DNA of 14,011 bases from an uncultured Prevotella sp. (GTDB lineage: Bacteria; Bacteroidota; Bacteroidia; Bacteroidales; Bacteroidaceae): contig CAKQEI010000065.1 in NCBI GenBank assembly GCA_934230115.1, forward strand, positions 1 through 14,011. Direction: 5' to 3'. The position numbers and the translations under genes were made by a program. Shown one piece after another: positions 12,782 to 14,011 of the stretch. Below the pieces are notes generated by a model. That model was not told the origin of the DNA. It searched no databases and saw nothing but the letters and a program-made list of their open reading frames with translations. Each line of letters begins with the position of its first letter. Positions within the stretch are counted from its first letter, which is position 1.

Positions 12782-13034
12782 ATAAGAAAAAAGGATACTG
12801 ACTTCTTCTTGTTTCAGAAGCGTATCTGAAAGTATCTAACGGAATTTAGATTAATGCTGGATTGATTGTTTTCAGGCATCTATCGTGAACATTTATTTCG
12901 GTTGTCTCCCCGCCTAAAAAGACTTAACGTGTCGGGGAGAGTTCTTTATATGATATGTCGCCGCTTCAGGGTTGAAGAAGTGTTGCCACTGACTATTTAA
13001 GGGATAGTGTTCGGATTCCACAAACAAATTTATA
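12782..13034 (+). other. Long structured 5' leader, possibly a small RNA
   Basis: The ~250-nt stretch between the promoter and the lysozyme-like gene contains a 5' stem-loop (GATAC 12794-12798 with GTATC 12832-12836, and TTTCAGA 12812-12818 with TCTGAAA 12825-12831). A GC-rich hairpin follows (TCTCCCCG 12905-12912 with CGGGGAGA 12933-12940), then GTTCTTTATATG. It also contains a possible 16-codon reading frame (12950-13000). The GC-rich hairpin could be a weak terminator, giving a ~165-nt RNA, or an attenuator. No Rfam family is recognised by eye. Confidence 0.45.
12950..13000 (+). CDS. Possible 16-residue upstream reading frame
   Basis: ATG at 12950 reads MICRRFRVEEVLPLTI and stops with TAA at 12998-13000, 34 nt before the lysozyme-like gene. 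A purine-rich GGGGAGAG sits 9 nt upstream and is also the right arm of the GC-rich hairpin, so folding would mask it. Such short frames arise by chance and Bacteroidetes rely little on Shine-Dalgarno pairing, so this is tentative. Confidence 0.2.
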   Translation: MICRRFRVEEVLPLTI

Positions 13035-13496
13035 ATGATTAAACTTTTCAAAGTAGTATTATTAGTTGTATGTTTATTGGGAGTCAATCCCGTTATGGGT
13101 GCAGAAACAGCAGTTGAGACAGAAACTGCCAGCACGGAAAATTTTGATTGGGAACCTGTGATGCAGGCAATTATTCAGGTTGAAAGCGAAGGCAACGCCA
13201 AGGCTGTGAAGGGCAACTCTTGTGGAGCAATGCAAATCACTCCGATATTAGTGGCTGAATGCAATCAAATCCTGAAAAAGCGCAATAGCAAGAAGCGTTT
13301 CACGCTGCGCGACAGATTTAGCTTGGCAAAGTCGAAGGAAATGTTCGAGCTTATACAGTCGTACTTTAATCCGCTCAACGATATTGAGCGTGCCATCCGA
13401 TCGTGGAATGGTGGCAACAAATATAGCGTAAAACGCACACAGCGTTATTTTGAGAAGGTGATGAAACACCTTACCCCAAACGTTAAGCAAGAATAA
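13035..13496 (+). CDS. Small secreted lysozyme-like (SLT-fold) protein
   Basis: 153-residue exported protein with the lysozyme-like transglycosylase fold, expected to cleave the peptidoglycan glycan strand in the periplasm. A signal peptide (MIKLFKVVLLVVCLLG, cleavage near VMGAE) precedes a short Thr/Glu linker and the domain. The catalytic glutamate is probably E50 in AIIQVE50SEGN, matching the family's ES motif. It is followed by C63-G-A-M-Q67-I (the G-A-x-x-M-Q motif) and later AIRSWNGGNKY at 120-130, corresponding to the A-x-x-x-YNxG motif. The substrate-groove segment between is short, so the protein is nearly a minimal catalytic domain with no LysM or other wall-binding module. It has its own promoter, a long leader and a terminator. 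A related goose-type lysozyme activity cannot be excluded. Confidence 0.82.
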   Translation: MIKLFKVVLLVVCLLGVNPVMGAETAVETETASTENFDWEPVMQAIIQVESEGNAKAVKGNSCGAMQITPILVAECNQILKKRNSKKRFTLRDRFSLAKSKEMFELIQSYFNPLNDIERAIRSWNGGNKYSVKRTQRYFEKVMKHLTPNVKQE

Positions 13497-13512
13497 TCAT
13501 TCTTTTTTATAG

Positions 13513-13549
13513 AGCCTTGGCAGCGAAAAAAAAGCTGTCAGGGCTTTTT
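13513..13549 (+). terminator. Intrinsic terminator of the lysozyme-like gene
   Basis: AGCCTTGGCAGC (13513-13524) pairs with GCTGTCAGGGCT (13534-13545) over 12 positions including two G-U wobbles, with a 9-nt A-rich loop, then TTTT(T)C. It lies 17 nt past the stop codon. Confidence 0.85.
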
Positions 13550-13754
13550 CTATTAAAGTTGAACAGTTTTTTTCAGCCTAAAATAGTGAAAATACAAAGC
13601 TGTTTATTACGATGTGGATTTAAGATGAGCTGACACCGCTTGTGCCCTAATGCTGAATAACCACTGTTTTTGCATTGATTTACCACGATTTTATGTGTTT
13701 TACTTGATATAAATCATTTATGAATGAAAATGTTTGAAAAAAAGCTTCTAAAGT

Positions 13755-13785
13755 TTTGCAGTTATCAAAATTTGTTATACCTTTG
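13755..13785 (+). promoter_or_regulatory. Promoter of the tRNA-Lys genes
   Basis: TTTG (13755-13758), a 19-nt gap and TACCTTTG (13778-13785) match the Bacteroidetes consensus exactly. Transcription should begin near 13792, about 40 nt before the first tRNA. The preceding stretch 13556-13754 is AT-rich and shows no gene or strong structure. Confidence 0.75.
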
Positions 13786-13830
13786 CACTCGCAATTCAGA
13801 AATGAGGTTGCTGATAACAAGATAACCGAT

Positions 13831-13903
13831 GCACCCTTAGCTCAGTTGGTAGAGCAACTGACTCTTAATCAGTGGGTCTAGGGTTCGAATCCCTAAGGGT
13901 GTA
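13831..13903 (+). tRNA. tRNA-Lys, anticodon CUU
   Basis: A complete 73-nt cloverleaf: acceptor GCACCCT / AGGGTGT with a G1-U72 wobble, D-stem GCTC/GAGC, anticodon stem ACTGA/TCAGT around CTCTTAA (anticodon CTT, position 34 onward), T-stem TAGGG/CCCTA around TTCGAAT, and discriminator A. The 3' CCA is not encoded and must be added after transcription. It decodes AAG (lysine). Confidence 0.97.
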
Positions 13904-13940
13904 CATTTTGTTAGAAGAATTCAAAAAGAAAATAGGGTAT

Positions 13941-14011
13941 GCACCCTTAGCTCAGTTGGTAGAGCAACTGACTCTTAATCAGTGGGTCTAGGGTTCGAAT
14001 CCCTAAGGGTG
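13941..14011 (+). tRNA. tRNA-Lys, anticodon CUU, second copy, cut by the window end
   Basis: Identical to the first tRNA over all 71 visible bases; the last acceptor base and the discriminator fall beyond the window. It starts 110 bp after the first copy with a 37-nt spacer that has no terminator or promoter, so both are likely processed from one transcript. More copies may follow. Confidence 0.95.

Noticed and set aside
12905..12945. GC-rich hairpin as a definite terminator
   Set aside because: The tract after it (GTTCTTTATATG) is short and interrupted; it was kept only as part of the candidate leader structure.

Overview
The window looks like chromosomal DNA of a Bacteroidales bacterium, most likely Prevotella or a close relative. 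The evidence is the Bacteroidetes-type promoters (TTTG or CTTG, a 19-20 nt gap, then TAnnTTTG), several Bacteroidetes-specific families (Porin_10-type porin, DUF4468, DUF4293, the Bacteroidetes form of RNA polymerase omega), lipoprotein BamD next to omega, and tRNAs that lack an encoded CCA. Genus is an inference from overall protein character; no rRNA is present.

Layout. (1) 1-2700: the promoter-proximal end of a leftward surface-polysaccharide locus, with a Wzx-type flippase followed by an overlapping family 2 glycosyltransferase. (2) 2601-3223: a 623-bp AT-rich stretch without an intact gene. It holds several inverted repeats, including two hairpins with the same tip, and a possible decayed gene end. 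(3) 3224-4870: an HD-domain phosphohydrolase and menA, divergently transcribed from two promoters whose elements interlock in one inverted repeat. (4) 4871-8500: a bidirectional terminator preceded by 27-bp tandem repeats, then a leftward envelope operon of DUF4468 protein, small two-helix membrane protein and large outer-membrane porin. (5) 8551-12467: leftward uvrB, divergent from a rightward bamD-rpoZ-DUF4293 operon that ends at a strong terminator. (6) 12468-13555: a long structured leader and a small secreted lysozyme-like (SLT-fold) gene with its own terminator. (7) 13755-14011: a promoter and two identical tRNA-Lys(CUU) genes, the second cut by the window end.

Most genes are housekeeping or envelope functions: menaquinone synthesis, nucleotide excision repair, outer-membrane protein assembly, transcription, surface glycan export. 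There is no CRISPR array, insertion sequence, phage module or recognisable defence system, and I do not see a convincing new multi-gene system. The notable content is non-coding: the interlocked menA/HD promoters, the repeat-fed terminator, the twin hairpins, and the ~250-nt leader with a possible short upstream reading frame. A lysine/glutamate/alanine-rich insert of about 100 residues in the porin also deserves a look.
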